NCBI RefSeq assembly: GCF_900109575.1
Contig: NZ_FOAF01000003.1
Location: forward strand, 248,001-312,000
Origin: Olivibacter domesticus
GTDB taxonomy: Bacteria > Bacteroidota > Bacteroidia > Sphingobacteriales > Sphingobacteriaceae
Direction of reading: 5' to 3'
Length of the DNA: 64,000 nt
Part shown: positions 7,630 to 15,979 of the stretch, piece by piece
Layout of the letters: each line of letters starts with the position of its first letter
Position numbering within the stretch: position 1 is the first letter of the stretch
Notes under the pieces: generated by a model
Told to the model about the DNA's origin: nothing
Database searches by the model: none
The model's input: only the letters and a program-made list of their open reading frames with translations
Program-made: the position numbers and the translations under genes

Positions 7630-10056
7630 TTAAATCATACCTCCCATATAGGGGTCTGTTGTACTTACGGTACCTGTTTCGACATGACCAGCGAAACGTT
7701 GCTCATAATGAGGATATCCTTCAACTTGTACGCTGTAATCATACCATCCCGAAGTGTTTTTTAATTCCATGAGCACTTCTCTTGCGCCAGCAGGAAGTTG
7801 CAGGGTTTTGGGCTCCTGCTTATAAGATCTATCCGTTATTGTCAATGACAGTTCTTTAACAGATCGATTTTCAAGATGAAGCCTTAGCTTTGTTTTATCG
7901 CTGAAAGCACTTACTTCGGCCAATATTTCAGGATCCTGATCATTACCTTTGAATTCCCGGTAGAAACCATTTGGAGCGTAGGCCCTGAAATGATAGTTGT
8001 TTTGATCAAACGCGTTTAATGGAAGCTGATAGGATAGCGGCTCATTTTCTTTTACTGCAAAGTTCCAGTTATGGCCGATTTCCTTTTCATTGCCGAAAAA
8101 ATTGATTGCGTATAGCTGAAAAGGGGCACCTATTGCCTTCGTTTTTGGCAAATCACCTTTACATAAGAAATGAAAATTTATTTGCTGACTCTTTTTGTCT
8201 AAAAAAGCATTTAAAACCAAGTTGTATGGAATGGAGCATGCGGGTTTTATGCCGGGCTCTTGTCTGGGTAATACTGCATGCCAATCTTGGTTTTTTGCCA
8301 TCTCATCCAGGGCATCTTGAGGAACTTTTTTAAAGTTGCCGGGTAACATTTTTTCTTTTGCTGAAAAAATACCTTCAATATATTGATTTCTATCTATTGT
8401 CAAAGAGTTAAGCGCTTTCTCTTCACCATTTGGGCGGAATACGGAGCTTAGGTTACCGCATATAGTGCGTCGCCAAGCACTCACGTTTTCCTCGATAATT
8501 CTTTTTCCTGTTTTGTGTTCTATAAAGTGCTCTAGAAATTGTAGAGAAGAGGTGTGATCAAATACTTCGCTATTTACATAGCCACCCTTCGACCAAGGTG
8601 AGGCCACCACCAATGGAACTCTAAAGCCGAGACCTATCGCATCTTTTTCATCCACAAATTCATCGGCTGTCTTCAGCCCATCAGCTAGCGCGCCGTCTTC
8701 CTTTCTGTCGCTGTGCGGTGGAACGAAAGGAGGAATATGGTCGAAATATCCGTCATTTTCGTCATAGGTTAAGATAAAGATTGTTTTTTTCCAAACTTCA
8801 GGATTCTTCGTTAGAATATCTAAAGCTTCCGAAACATACCATGCACCATACCAAGGCGCTCCTGGATGATCGGAGAAATTGCAGGGAGCTACTAACCACG
8901 ATACCGTAGGCAATTGATTTGAGGTAACGTCTTTTCGAAATTGATGGAAGATATCACCTTTTGGAGCCTTTACTTCTTTGCCGTCAATGGCGATAGTTTC
9001 CAGTTCATGATAATGCGGATCTGCAGTATTTGTCACAAAAGCGCGTGCATGTATTTCCTTTTCTAGTGTACTTAGTTTATCAAAATTGGCCACACTGTAC
9101 AATGCTATATCTTGTTCCAAAGTAGCAATTTTTTCTTGCGTTTCTTTTAATGCTTTCTTGGTTAAATTACCCCTTTCTAAAAGAGTCGTCAAACGTTTCA
9201 ATTCGGATTCCATAAATGCCCGATGGGCGGAATGAAATCGAACATGATATTGCTTAGAAAATTCCAAGTTATTATCGGTGAAGTTGGCTAACCAATCTTC
9301 TTCTTCTCCTTCAAAACCAACGGGAAGACTCAGCTCATTCTGATATACTTTCCATGGAATACCGGCCTCTTGTAATCGTTCCGGAAAGGTTTTCCATCCC
9401 ACATTCTGATAGTTAATCTGATCATTATTAACATGAGCTACTGATTGTGGATTATGCGCCTCTTCGCGTATGGAGGCCGACCAGAAATAGGAGCGGTTTG
9501 CGCTGGTACCGGTGAGCGATGAGCAAAAATGTTGGTCGCATACAGTGAAGGCATCCGCCAAGGCATAATAAAACGGAATATCCTGTCTGTCGTAATAACC
9601 CATCGTTAATGGCATATGCTGATAGGTTTTATTTCCAGCTTTTTTGGCTTCTAGCCAAGTATCCATTTTTCCATAATTACGGGCTTCTACCATATCGTTC
9701 CATCCATGGGGTAAAGATCCCATCCAGGTGGCTTTTGTATTTTTGATATCGAGACGAAAAGGAGGAAACGTTTCTTCTTTTTTGTTTGTTTGTAACCATA
9801 CGGGAAGGCCGTTGGGTAAGTGGATAGCTCGTGGATCATTGAAACCTCTTACACCTTTAAGGGTGCCATAGCAATGATCAAAGGAGCGATTTTCTTGCAT
9901 TAGAAATACGATGTGCTCAGCATCTAAATAGGTGGTGCCGGGAAGTGCATTGATCGCCAAAGCTCGCTGAATGGAAGCGGGTAGGTTATTGGCTAACGCG
10001 GTACTGCCAGCCAATAGGGATGCTTTTTTTAAAAAGGATCTTCTTGATTCCGTCAT
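7630..10056 (-). CDS. Phosphocholine-type phospholipase C, Tat-exported
   Basis: About 808 residues from the ATG at 10056, chosen because it opens with a twin-arginine signal (MTESRRSFLKKASLLAG); an in-frame ATG at 10077 adds seven residues. The phosphoesterase domain (PF04185) covers roughly residues 45-530, with 'QENRSFDHCYGTLKGVRGF' near the start and 'TYDENDGYFDHIPPFVPP' carrying metal-binding Asp/Glu/His. Two C-terminal beta domains (DUF756, PF05506) occupy about residues 600-800. The family hydrolyses phosphatidylcholine or sphingomyelin-like lipids in the periplasm or outside. It stands alone, divergent from the SMP-30 gene. Substrate preference cannot be read from sequence. Confidence 0.92.
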   Translation of the reverse strand: MTESRRSFLKKASLLAGSTALANNLPASIQRALAINALPGTTYLDAEHIVFLMQENRSFDHCYGTLKGVRGFNDPRAIHLPNGLPVWLQTNKKEETFPPFRLDIKNTKATWMGSLPHGWNDMVEARNYGKMDTWLEAKKAGNKTYQHMPLTMGYYDRQDIPFYYALADAFTVCDQHFCSSLTGTSANRSYFWSASIREEAHNPQSVAHVNNDQINYQNVGWKTFPERLQEAGIPWKVYQNELSLPVGFEGEEEDWLANFTDNNLEFSKQYHVRFHSAHRAFMESELKRLTTLLERGNLTKKALKETQEKIATLEQDIALYSVANFDKLSTLEKEIHARAFVTNTADPHYHELETIAIDGKEVKAPKGDIFHQFRKDVTSNQLPTVSWLVAPCNFSDHPGAPWYGAWYVSEALDILTKNPEVWKKTIFILTYDENDGYFDHIPPFVPPHSDRKEDGALADGLKTADEFVDEKDAIGLGFRVPLVVASPWSKGGYVNSEVFDHTSSLQFLEHFIEHKTGKRIIEENVSAWRRTICGNLSSVFRPNGEEKALNSLTIDRNQYIEGIFSAKEKMLPGNFKKVPQDALDEMAKNQDWHAVLPRQEPGIKPACSIPYNLVLNAFLDKKSQQINFHFLCKGDLPKTKAIGAPFQLYAINFFGNEKEIGHNWNFAVKENEPLSYQLPLNAFDQNNYHFRAYAPNGFYREFKGNDQDPEILAEVSAFSDKTKLRLHLENRSVKELSLTITDRSYKQEPKTLQLPAGAREVLMELKNTSGWYDYSVQVEGYPHYEQRFAGHVETGTVSTTDPYMGGMI

Positions 10057-10271
10057 AAGAATTATTGTAGCCACCATTTATTTGGTGTATATTGTCATTT
10101 GATTGATTTGTGTGCAAAGTTATAAAAAGACTATTAACTGATTATTACAAACACTTAAACATTGTAGGGTTTTTATACACATTATGCAGCGCACCATTTA
10201 TCTCTCACTTCCGTTTGTTGCAAAAGAATGTAGAGAAAAAAACTTATTTAAAACCGGTGAGTTATAGTTAA

Positions 10272-11270
10272 ATGAATACTATTCTTCAAATCTGTGCAAT
10301 TTTAATGTTAATCGCTTGTGGGAGCAATAATAATAAGGAAAAAGTTGATAAAAGGAAAACAGTTGGAACGGTTGAAAGATTACATACTAGCCTCGACAAG
10401 CTGATCAATCCAACGGCTAAGGTAGAAGTAATTGCGGAAGGATTTACCTGGAGTGAAGGACCTTTGTGGGTAGATGAACACCAATTCTTACTCTTCTCGG
10501 ATGTCACCAACAATAAGGTTTATAAGTGGTCAGAAAGAAAAGGACTAGAGGAGTATCTTACACTGGCTGGCTACACAGGTAAAATTGAAAGAGGAGGAGA
10601 AATGGGTTCGAACGGCTTACTTCTTGATTTAAATGGAAACCTTGTACTGTGTCAGCAGGGCAATAGGCAAATAGCTAAGATGGATGCTCCTCTTGTATTA
10701 CCTAAGTCAAGCTATATTTCGTTAGCAAACAGATTTAATGGAAAAAAATTTAATAGTCCGAATGACATTATACAACGAAGTAATGGCGACCTATTTTTTA
10801 CGGACCCACCGTATGGCTTAAATGACCAAGAAATAGAGAAAAAGGAACTAAGTGTTAATGGTGTTTATAAGCTTGATACCTTGGGAACGTTAACGTTACT
10901 TATCGATACCTTAAGCAGACCAAATGGATTGGCACTTAGTCCGAATGAAGATAAACTCATCGTAAGCAATTCTGACGGTCAAAAGCCAATGTTATACGCT
11001 TACGACATTGATAATAACGATTCTTTAAAGGCAGCAGGAATAGTTTTTAATTTCCAGAAGTATGGCGGGGCACCAGATGGATTTAAAATTGATGATCAAG
11101 GAAATATCTTTACTAGCGGGCCTGGAGGAATATGGATTTTTAACGATGAATATGTTCCCATAGGTAAAATAAAGCTGTCGCACGCCGTATCTAACTGTTG
11201 CTTGGCTGATGACGGAAAAACACTCTACATAACAGCAGGGCGGCAGGTTTTACGGTTGGAGATGAGGTAG
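10272..11270 (+). CDS. SMP-30/gluconolactonase-family lipoprotein
   Basis: 332 residues with a lipoprotein signal (MNTILQICAILMLIACG, Cys 16). The six-bladed propeller signature of SMP-30/gluconolactonases is clear: 'EGFTWSEGPLWV' in blade 1 with the metal-binding Glu, 'FNSPNDIIQRSNGDLFFTDPPYGL' in the middle (Asn and Asp ligands) and 'GAPDGFKIDDQGNIFTSGPGGIWIF' near the end. Such enzymes hydrolyse sugar or other lactones with a divalent metal. It is divergent from the phospholipase C gene and followed after 36 bases by dgt, which looks unrelated. The lactone substrate is not known. Confidence 0.88.
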   Translation: MNTILQICAILMLIACGSNNNKEKVDKRKTVGTVERLHTSLDKLINPTAKVEVIAEGFTWSEGPLWVDEHQFLLFSDVTNNKVYKWSERKGLEEYLTLAGYTGKIERGGEMGSNGLLLDLNGNLVLCQQGNRQIAKMDAPLVLPKSSYISLANRFNGKKFNSPNDIIQRSNGDLFFTDPPYGLNDQEIEKKELSVNGVYKLDTLGTLTLLIDTLSRPNGLALSPNEDKLIVSNSDGQKPMLYAYDIDNNDSLKAAGIVFNFQKYGGAPDGFKIDDQGNIFTSGPGGIWIFNDEYVPIGKIKLSHAVSNCCLADDGKTLYITAGRQVLRLEMR

Positions 11271-11306
11271 AAAAGATATTCTTATCTTTGTTGCAAAACT
11301 TAGAGA

Positions 11307-12653
11307 ATGGATTGGAAAAAGCTACTTTCTGCAAAACGTTGGGGATATGAACATCGCGAAATAAAAAATCAAGACATTGCAAGATCTGAATTTCAACGCG
11401 ATTACGATCGTTTAATATTTTCATCTCCATTTAGAAGGCTACAGAACAAGACACAGGTTTTTCCTTTGCCAGGCAGCGTTTTTGTACATAATAGACTTAC
11501 CCACAGCCTTGAAGTAGCAAGTGTTGGTAGATCGTTGGGGCGTATATTTTATACAAAGTACAAAGAAGCGAAGGAAGGGGTAGATGAGAGATACCCATAT
11601 TTGCAAGAAATAGGAAACATCGTTTCTAGCGCTTGTTTGGCCCATGATATGGGGAATCCCGCTTTTGGGCATTCCGGTGAATCGGCTATTTCTCATTACT
11701 TTTCTAATGGAGAAGGACTTAAATTTAAGTCGGAAGTAACGGAGGAGGAATGGCAGGATTTAGTTCATTTTGAAGGCAATGCCAATGCGCTTCGGATATT
11801 AACCCACCAGTTTAGTGGAAAGGAAGGTGGAGGATTTGCGTTGACCTACAGTACGTTGGCAGCAATTGTGAAATATCCTTGTGCAGCGATAGATGGAAAC
11901 CTGAAAGGACAAGGCTTACACCGTAAAAAATACGGCTACTTTCAACCGGAAAAGGAATCTTTCATAAAGGTTGCAGAAGAGCTCGGCATGTTAAAAGACG
12001 CAAATCATAGCGATGTATATAAACGCCATCCATTGGTATACCTCGTTGAAGCGGCTGACGATATCTGTTATAATATTATTGATGTGGAAGACGCGCATCG
12101 TTTATCCATCCTATCTCCCGAAAGAGTGGAGGAATTACTTATTCCGTTAACCAATGACAACAATATCCTTAAACGATTAGCTAGCATTGAAGATGTTGAT
12201 AGTCGGGTAAGTTTGCTTCGAGCAAAATCTATTAGTACTTTAATCCAACAATGTTCACAAGTATTTTTTGAAAATGAACAGGCAATACTGAATGGAACAT
12301 TCGAAGCATCACTGATAGACAATATAAATCCTCATCTAAAAGAGGTTATGAATAAGATTGAGGAAATTTCGGTCGAAAAAATATACAATGCACCCACTGT
12401 AGTGCAAATTGAAGTTGCAGGTTATAAAGTAATGAGCGGCTTGTTGGAAGAGTTTGTACCAGCATATATTCATAATTCCTCCGCTTACGATAAAAAAGTA
12501 GTAGCCCTGATTCCCAGTCAGTATAAAAATACCGACAAAACAACCTATGAAAAAATAAGGTCCGTTTTGGACTTTGTTTCGAGCATGACTGATTTATATG
12601 CTGTAGAGCTTTTTAGAAAGATAAAGGGAATTTCTTTTCCTTCTTTGGATTAA
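11307..12653 (+). CDS. dgt: Deoxyguanosinetriphosphate triphosphohydrolase (dGTPase)
   Basis: 448 residues, the usual length. It hydrolyses dGTP to deoxyguanosine and triphosphate. The HD metal site is visible: 'HNRLTHSLEVASVGR' (His 66) and 'CLAHDMGNPAFGHSGE' (His-Asp 113-114), then 'HFEGNANALRIL' and 'YLVEAADDICYNIIDVEDA' (the later Asp ligand). The N-terminal 'SPFRRLQNKTQVFPL' is also diagnostic. A TAtcTTTG -7-like element at 11283-11290 lies just ahead of the ATG, which would give a very short leader. Cytosolic; part of nucleotide-pool control. Confidence 0.95.
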   Translation: MDWKKLLSAKRWGYEHREIKNQDIARSEFQRDYDRLIFSSPFRRLQNKTQVFPLPGSVFVHNRLTHSLEVASVGRSLGRIFYTKYKEAKEGVDERYPYLQEIGNIVSSACLAHDMGNPAFGHSGESAISHYFSNGEGLKFKSEVTEEEWQDLVHFEGNANALRILTHQFSGKEGGGFALTYSTLAAIVKYPCAAIDGNLKGQGLHRKKYGYFQPEKESFIKVAEELGMLKDANHSDVYKRHPLVYLVEAADDICYNIIDVEDAHRLSILSPERVEELLIPLTNDNNILKRLASIEDVDSRVSLLRAKSISTLIQQCSQVFFENEQAILNGTFEASLIDNINPHLKEVMNKIEEISVEKIYNAPTVVQIEVAGYKVMSGLLEEFVPAYIHNSSAYDKKVVALIPSQYKNTDKTTYEKIRSVLDFVSSMTDLYAVELFRKIKGISFPSLD

Positions 12654-12845
12654 GTCAAGGTTTATACTTTTGTGTATATGTGTTTAAGGTGTGAAGGCAA
12701 GCGTCTTTAAAATGAAGGTTAATTTGTCGTTTAATGGCAGCGACATCGCCAAATATTTTTTTTTCATAACGAGTTCGTTTTCATAGGAATTCAAGCTTCT
12801 CGCCAACAGGCTCGAGGTTCCCGCAAAAAAAGTATTCAAAAAAAT

Positions 12846-12930
12846 CATCGCTTGGAACTTTGCTACAACGGCAGTACATCAACATGCAAATCGCAAATTC
12901 CTAGGCGATATTTAAATGGAACGGAGGGGC
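12846..12930 (+). repeat. Dispersed repeat, copy 1 (inverted partner at 15500-15584)
   Basis: About 84 bp aligns to the reverse complement of 15500-15584 at roughly five positions in six by eye, starting with CATCGCTTGGAACTTTGCT in both. In one frame both encode a similar peptide containing IAWNFA..(V/A)VHQ.ANRKF; here the frame is cut by a stop after GDI. Confidence 0.65.
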
Positions 12931-13022
12931 TATGCCAAGCAGTATAATTATCTGGGAAGTCGTTGAAATAGGCTAACAACGGCACGTCCTGTTAAAAGCA
13001 CCTACCATTGGCTGTCGAAAAT

Positions 13023-13120
13023 GCCGCCTCCAAAATTTACGTCTAGCACAGGGAGGCACTAACGTTCCTGTAAATTTTGCAGCGGCGAGTTTTTGGTTAC
13101 TTTTTGCGGAAAAAAGTAAC
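13023..13120. repeat. Double-hairpin intergenic element
   Basis: First stem: GCCGCCTCCAAAATTTAC (13023-13040) pairs with GTAAATTTTGCAGCGGC (13070-13086) with one bulge. Second stem: GTTACTTTTT and AAAAAAGTAAC around GCGG (13096-13120). The second stem resembles a very common Bacteroidota intergenic repeat that yields spurious 'AKSNQK' ORFs; that recollection is from general knowledge, not a search. Confidence 0.6.
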
Positions 13121-13455
13121 ACAAATTGAAAAAATTGAATAGGAAATCCTTCATTTAAAATCATCAAGCTATAGATGTTAAACAAACTTGTGTTAAGGCA
13201 AAAAACTATTTTGGTTTTTGGTATATAAATATTATTTTTATTGAAATTTGAAGGTTATGCGCCGTGAACTACTTCATTTTTCAATGATGATTGACAGCCG
13301 TTTCGACAAAGGGAGTGTAAGGAAAAGAAACTTTTGGCTTTTAATTAAAGCCCTTTTTTCTTGAAAACCTTCTCCTAAATGTTTAATAATGGTTTTTACA
13401 CCATTTATGAGCTAAGTATGCAAAATTGTTGCTAAAAGTGTAATTTTGCATTTCC

Positions 13456-14883
13456 ATGAGAAAAAAAAATCCACAAGAGAGAAGAGTAATTGAAAATATA
13501 GCCGTAATTGATATTGCTGAAGAGGGAAAAGGTGTAGGAAAAGCAGAGGATATGGTGCTATTCATTGAAAAGGCTATACCCGGTGACATCGTAGATGTGG
13601 AGCTTTTTCGTAAGAAAAAGAATTTTGCTGAAGCAAAAATTAAAGAAATAAAACAAACATCTGAACATAGGAGAGATGCCTTTTGTGATCATTTCGGCGT
13701 TTGTGGTGGATGCAAATGGCAACATATGGATTATACTGCTCAACTGCTTTATAAACAAAAGAGTGTGGATAACGCGCTTACTAGAATTGGTAAGGTAGAT
13801 ACTACCACAATGGAACCCATTCTTCCCTCAGAAAAAACAACCTATTATCGAAATAAGTTAGAATATACTTTTTCTAATAAACGTTGGTTAACAACAGAGG
13901 ATGTTGCAAACGAAGAAGAGCATAATATGAATGCTTTGGGTTTCCATGTTCCCTTAAGGTTCGATAAAATTCTTGATATAGAACATTGCTATCTTCAACA
14001 AGATCCTTCAAACAACATTCGCAATGAACTGAGAAGCTTTACGCTCGAAAATCAGATAAGTTATTATGATCTTCGAAATCACGAAGGTGCTTTGCGTAAT
14101 TTAATGATCAGGACATCTACTACTGGAGATCTAATGGTAGTGGTGGTTTTTGCCTATGCAGAGGAAGAGCAAATAAGGCTGGTAATGGATTTTTTAAAGA
14201 ATAGGTTTCCAGAAATTACCTCGTTGTTATATATTGTTAACCAAAAAAAGAACGATACGATTTTCGACCAGGATATCATCCTTTATGCGGGCATAGATCA
14301 TATTTTTGAAGAAATGCCTTTTAATAACCAGGGGACTAAATTAAAATTTAAAATTGGTGCCAAATCGTTTTATCAAACAAATTCTGAACAAGCCTATGAA
14401 TTATATAGGATAACCAAAGAATTTGCTGGTTTCAAAGGAGATGAACTTGTTTACGATTTATATACGGGAGCAGGTACTATTGCTAATTTTATTGCTCGTG
14501 ACGTAAAGCAGGTAATAGGAATTGAATATGTGCCGGTGGCGATTGATGATGCTAAACTGAACTCGGAACTGAACGGTATTGGCAACACGAGTTTCTTTGC
14601 CGGGGATATGAAGGACGTGCTGACGCCTGATTTCATGCGCGAACACGGTAAACCCGATGTGGTGATAACAGATCCACCACGCGCTGGAATGCATCCTGAC
14701 GTTATAGCAAGATTACTTGAGTTAGCCTCTCCAAAAATTGTATATGTAAGTTGTAATGCAGCTACGCAGGCACGGGATTTAGCTTTGTTGGCTGAGAAAT
14801 ATGAGATTAAACGAATAAAACCAGTGGATATGTTTCCACATACGCAACATGTGGAAAATGTCGTTTTGTTAGAACTAAAATAG
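13456..14883 (+). CDS. rlmD: 23S rRNA (uracil-5-)-methyltransferase RlmD/RumA family
   Basis: 475 residues. An N-terminal TRAM domain (about 10-70) is followed by the iron-sulfur cysteines C77, C83, C86 ('CDHFGVCGGCKW') and C178 ('IEHCYLQQ'). The SAM-binding 'LVYDLYTGAGTIANFIA' and 'VVITDPPRAGMHPDV' follow, then the catalytic nucleophile C433 in 'IVYVSCNAATQARDL' and E467 in 'HVENVVLLELK'. This full set marks an active m5U methyltransferase. Assignment to position U1939 (RlmD) rather than another uridine is by family habit. It stands alone, with decayed repeats upstream and an imperfect hairpin downstream. Confidence 0.93.
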   Translation: MRKKNPQERRVIENIAVIDIAEEGKGVGKAEDMVLFIEKAIPGDIVDVELFRKKKNFAEAKIKEIKQTSEHRRDAFCDHFGVCGGCKWQHMDYTAQLLYKQKSVDNALTRIGKVDTTTMEPILPSEKTTYYRNKLEYTFSNKRWLTTEDVANEEEHNMNALGFHVPLRFDKILDIEHCYLQQDPSNNIRNELRSFTLENQISYYDLRNHEGALRNLMIRTSTTGDLMVVVVFAYAEEEQIRLVMDFLKNRFPEITSLLYIVNQKKNDTIFDQDIILYAGIDHIFEEMPFNNQGTKLKFKIGAKSFYQTNSEQAYELYRITKEFAGFKGDELVYDLYTGAGTIANFIARDVKQVIGIEYVPVAIDDAKLNSELNGIGNTSFFAGDMKDVLTPDFMREHGKPDVVITDPPRAGMHPDVIARLLELASPKIVYVSCNAATQARDLALLAEKYEIKRIKPVDMFPHTQHVENVVLLELK

Positions 14884-14966
14884 TTATGCGTTGTGTGTTA
14901 TGAGCAAAAACACATTTGGTTCTCGTAAGTGATCTCGCAACTAACAACTCGTAGCTCATAACTAAA
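14881..14966 (+). repeat. Imperfect hairpin after rlmD (GTTATGAG-type family)
   Basis: Left arm begins TAGTTATGCGTTGTGTGTTA; the right arm ends AGCTCATAACTA, its near complement. The arms belong to the same sequence style as the hairpins between the permease genes at 46-63 kb. It follows the rlmD stop at once and could end transcription. Confidence 0.5.
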
Positions 14967-14972
14967 TATAAA

Positions 14973-15371
14973 ATGGATTTAGAAGAATTATTAGCCGCCC
15001 AAGCAGGAGATGATGGCCAGACACCAAAAAAGGAAAGCCCTTTAAAAAGTTTAAAGACAGACTTAAACTTTTATAAGGATTCTATTAAAGAAGTAGCGAT
15101 CGAGATAATGGCTGAAGGACTTTCTCAGTATCCTATTTTTGTTGCGCATCAGCACGAGGTGAGCCTAGGCGAACTTATTTTGGATAGAAATGAGTTGGGA
15201 ACGCAATGGACGATACAGGCATCTACCCTAGAAGAATTTATCGAAAAGGGTGTTATTCTTAAGAATAGAAAAGACCATTTCATAAAAACCTATAAAAGGC
15301 CGGAAGATTATATGTGTTTGTTTGTAGTGGTACCTGAAGGAGCGAATTTTGTGTTTTTTCCCTACAAGTAG
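14973..15371 (+). CDS. Conserved-type hypothetical protein, 132 residues
   Basis: I do not recognise a named family. The protein is small, acidic at the N-terminus and soluble, with no signal peptide or membrane segment. It has a helical first half (about 25-50) and a beta-rich second half with 'HQHEVSLGELILDRNELGTQWTIQASTLEEF' and 'CLFVVVPEGANFVFFPY' as the most structured parts. Codon use and composition match its neighbours. It starts 89 bases after rlmD, behind a hairpin, so it may be expressed separately. The clean frame and normal composition support it as a real gene. Confidence 0.7.
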   Translation: MDLEELLAAQAGDDGQTPKKESPLKSLKTDLNFYKDSIKEVAIEIMAEGLSQYPIFVAHQHEVSLGELILDRNELGTQWTIQASTLEEFIEKGVILKNRKDHFIKTYKRPEDYMCLFVVVPEGANFVFFPYK

Positions 15372-15499
15372 AATTCTTTTTTGGATTTAAGTTTTTAACC
15401 ACCTCATAGTATGTTGGAGACGGACTATAGGGCCTATTGCTTTCTATACAAGCTCCTGCCCTTTTCGTTCTTTGGAACATCTGTGCTTGCGCGCATTAT

Positions 15500-15584
15500 C
15501 CCTACGTTTTGCTTAAAATATCGCCTAGGAAATTTGCGGTTAGCAAGTTGATGCACTACCGATGAAGCAAAGTTCCAAGCGATG
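15500..15584 (-). repeat. Dispersed repeat, copy 2 (inverted relative to 12846-12930)
   Basis: Partner of the repeat at 12846. On the - strand it sits inside a 94-codon open frame (15434-15718) encoding IAWNFASSVVHQLANRKF. Adjacent sequence at 15595-15620 forms a CCACTTTC/GAAAGTGG hairpin with a CGCGG-containing loop. The surrounding 15372-15767 spacer contains no other gene I can support. Confidence 0.65.
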
Positions 15585-15764
15585 AGTCTTTGCTCCACTT
15601 TCCGCGGAAGAAAGTGGAAAAAATTAAATATTCCTTTTCTATTTGGCAACTGACTTTTAATGAAGGCTATGCAGTGTTGAGATTTATCGAACGTTAGGCC
15701 GTCTGAGGTTGAAACCAAATCATCAAGTCAATTTTGAAAACTATTTCTTATCTTTGCTTCTACA

Positions 15765-15900
15765 TCGCTAAAGGGGTGCCTTGTTTTTTATAAAACACAA
15801 ATCAAGGCTGAGATTATACCCGTCAGTATGAAGTGAACGGCTATCGTTGCTTTCTGCTGAGCACCTGATCCGGATAATGCCGGCGTAGGGAGGGAATACC
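15765..15900 (+). ncRNA. TPP (thiamin pyrophosphate) riboswitch
   Basis: The canonical thi-box is present in order: AGGGGTGCC (15772-15780), GGCTGAGATTATACCC (15806-15821), then CCTGATCCGGATAATGCCGG (15864-15883) and CGTAGGGA. The insert between the two halves forms the variable arm. A TAtcTTTG -7-like element at 15749-15756 sits just ahead. It should shut off the downstream TonB receptor when thiamin pyrophosphate is plentiful. Confidence 0.97.
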
Positions 15901-15979
15901 GTTAAAGGTTAATTGAATTTATTGGAAAAAGCTGTTGCAACCCCAGCAAGCAGTAAGAACTTTAACAAAAATTATTATC

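Larger units (their letters stand above)
12654..13455. other. Gene-free 800-bp spacer with decayed dispersed repeats
   Basis: No supportable gene. It holds one copy of a repeat also found inverted at 15500-15584, and a double-hairpin element at 13023-13120. The small open frames here are not supported by start context and follow repeat sequence that recurs in Bacteroidota as spurious ORFs. Confidence 0.6.

Noticed and set aside
12973..13185. 70-codon - strand frame containing 'AKSNQKLAAAKF'
   Set aside because: It is read through the double-hairpin repeat, has no supporting start context and matches a pattern I know as a recurrent spurious ORF in Bacteroidota.
15434..15718. 94-codon - strand frame in the spacer before the TPP riboswitch
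   Set aside because: It overlaps the dispersed repeat; the other copy is broken by a stop. I list it as repeat rather than gene.
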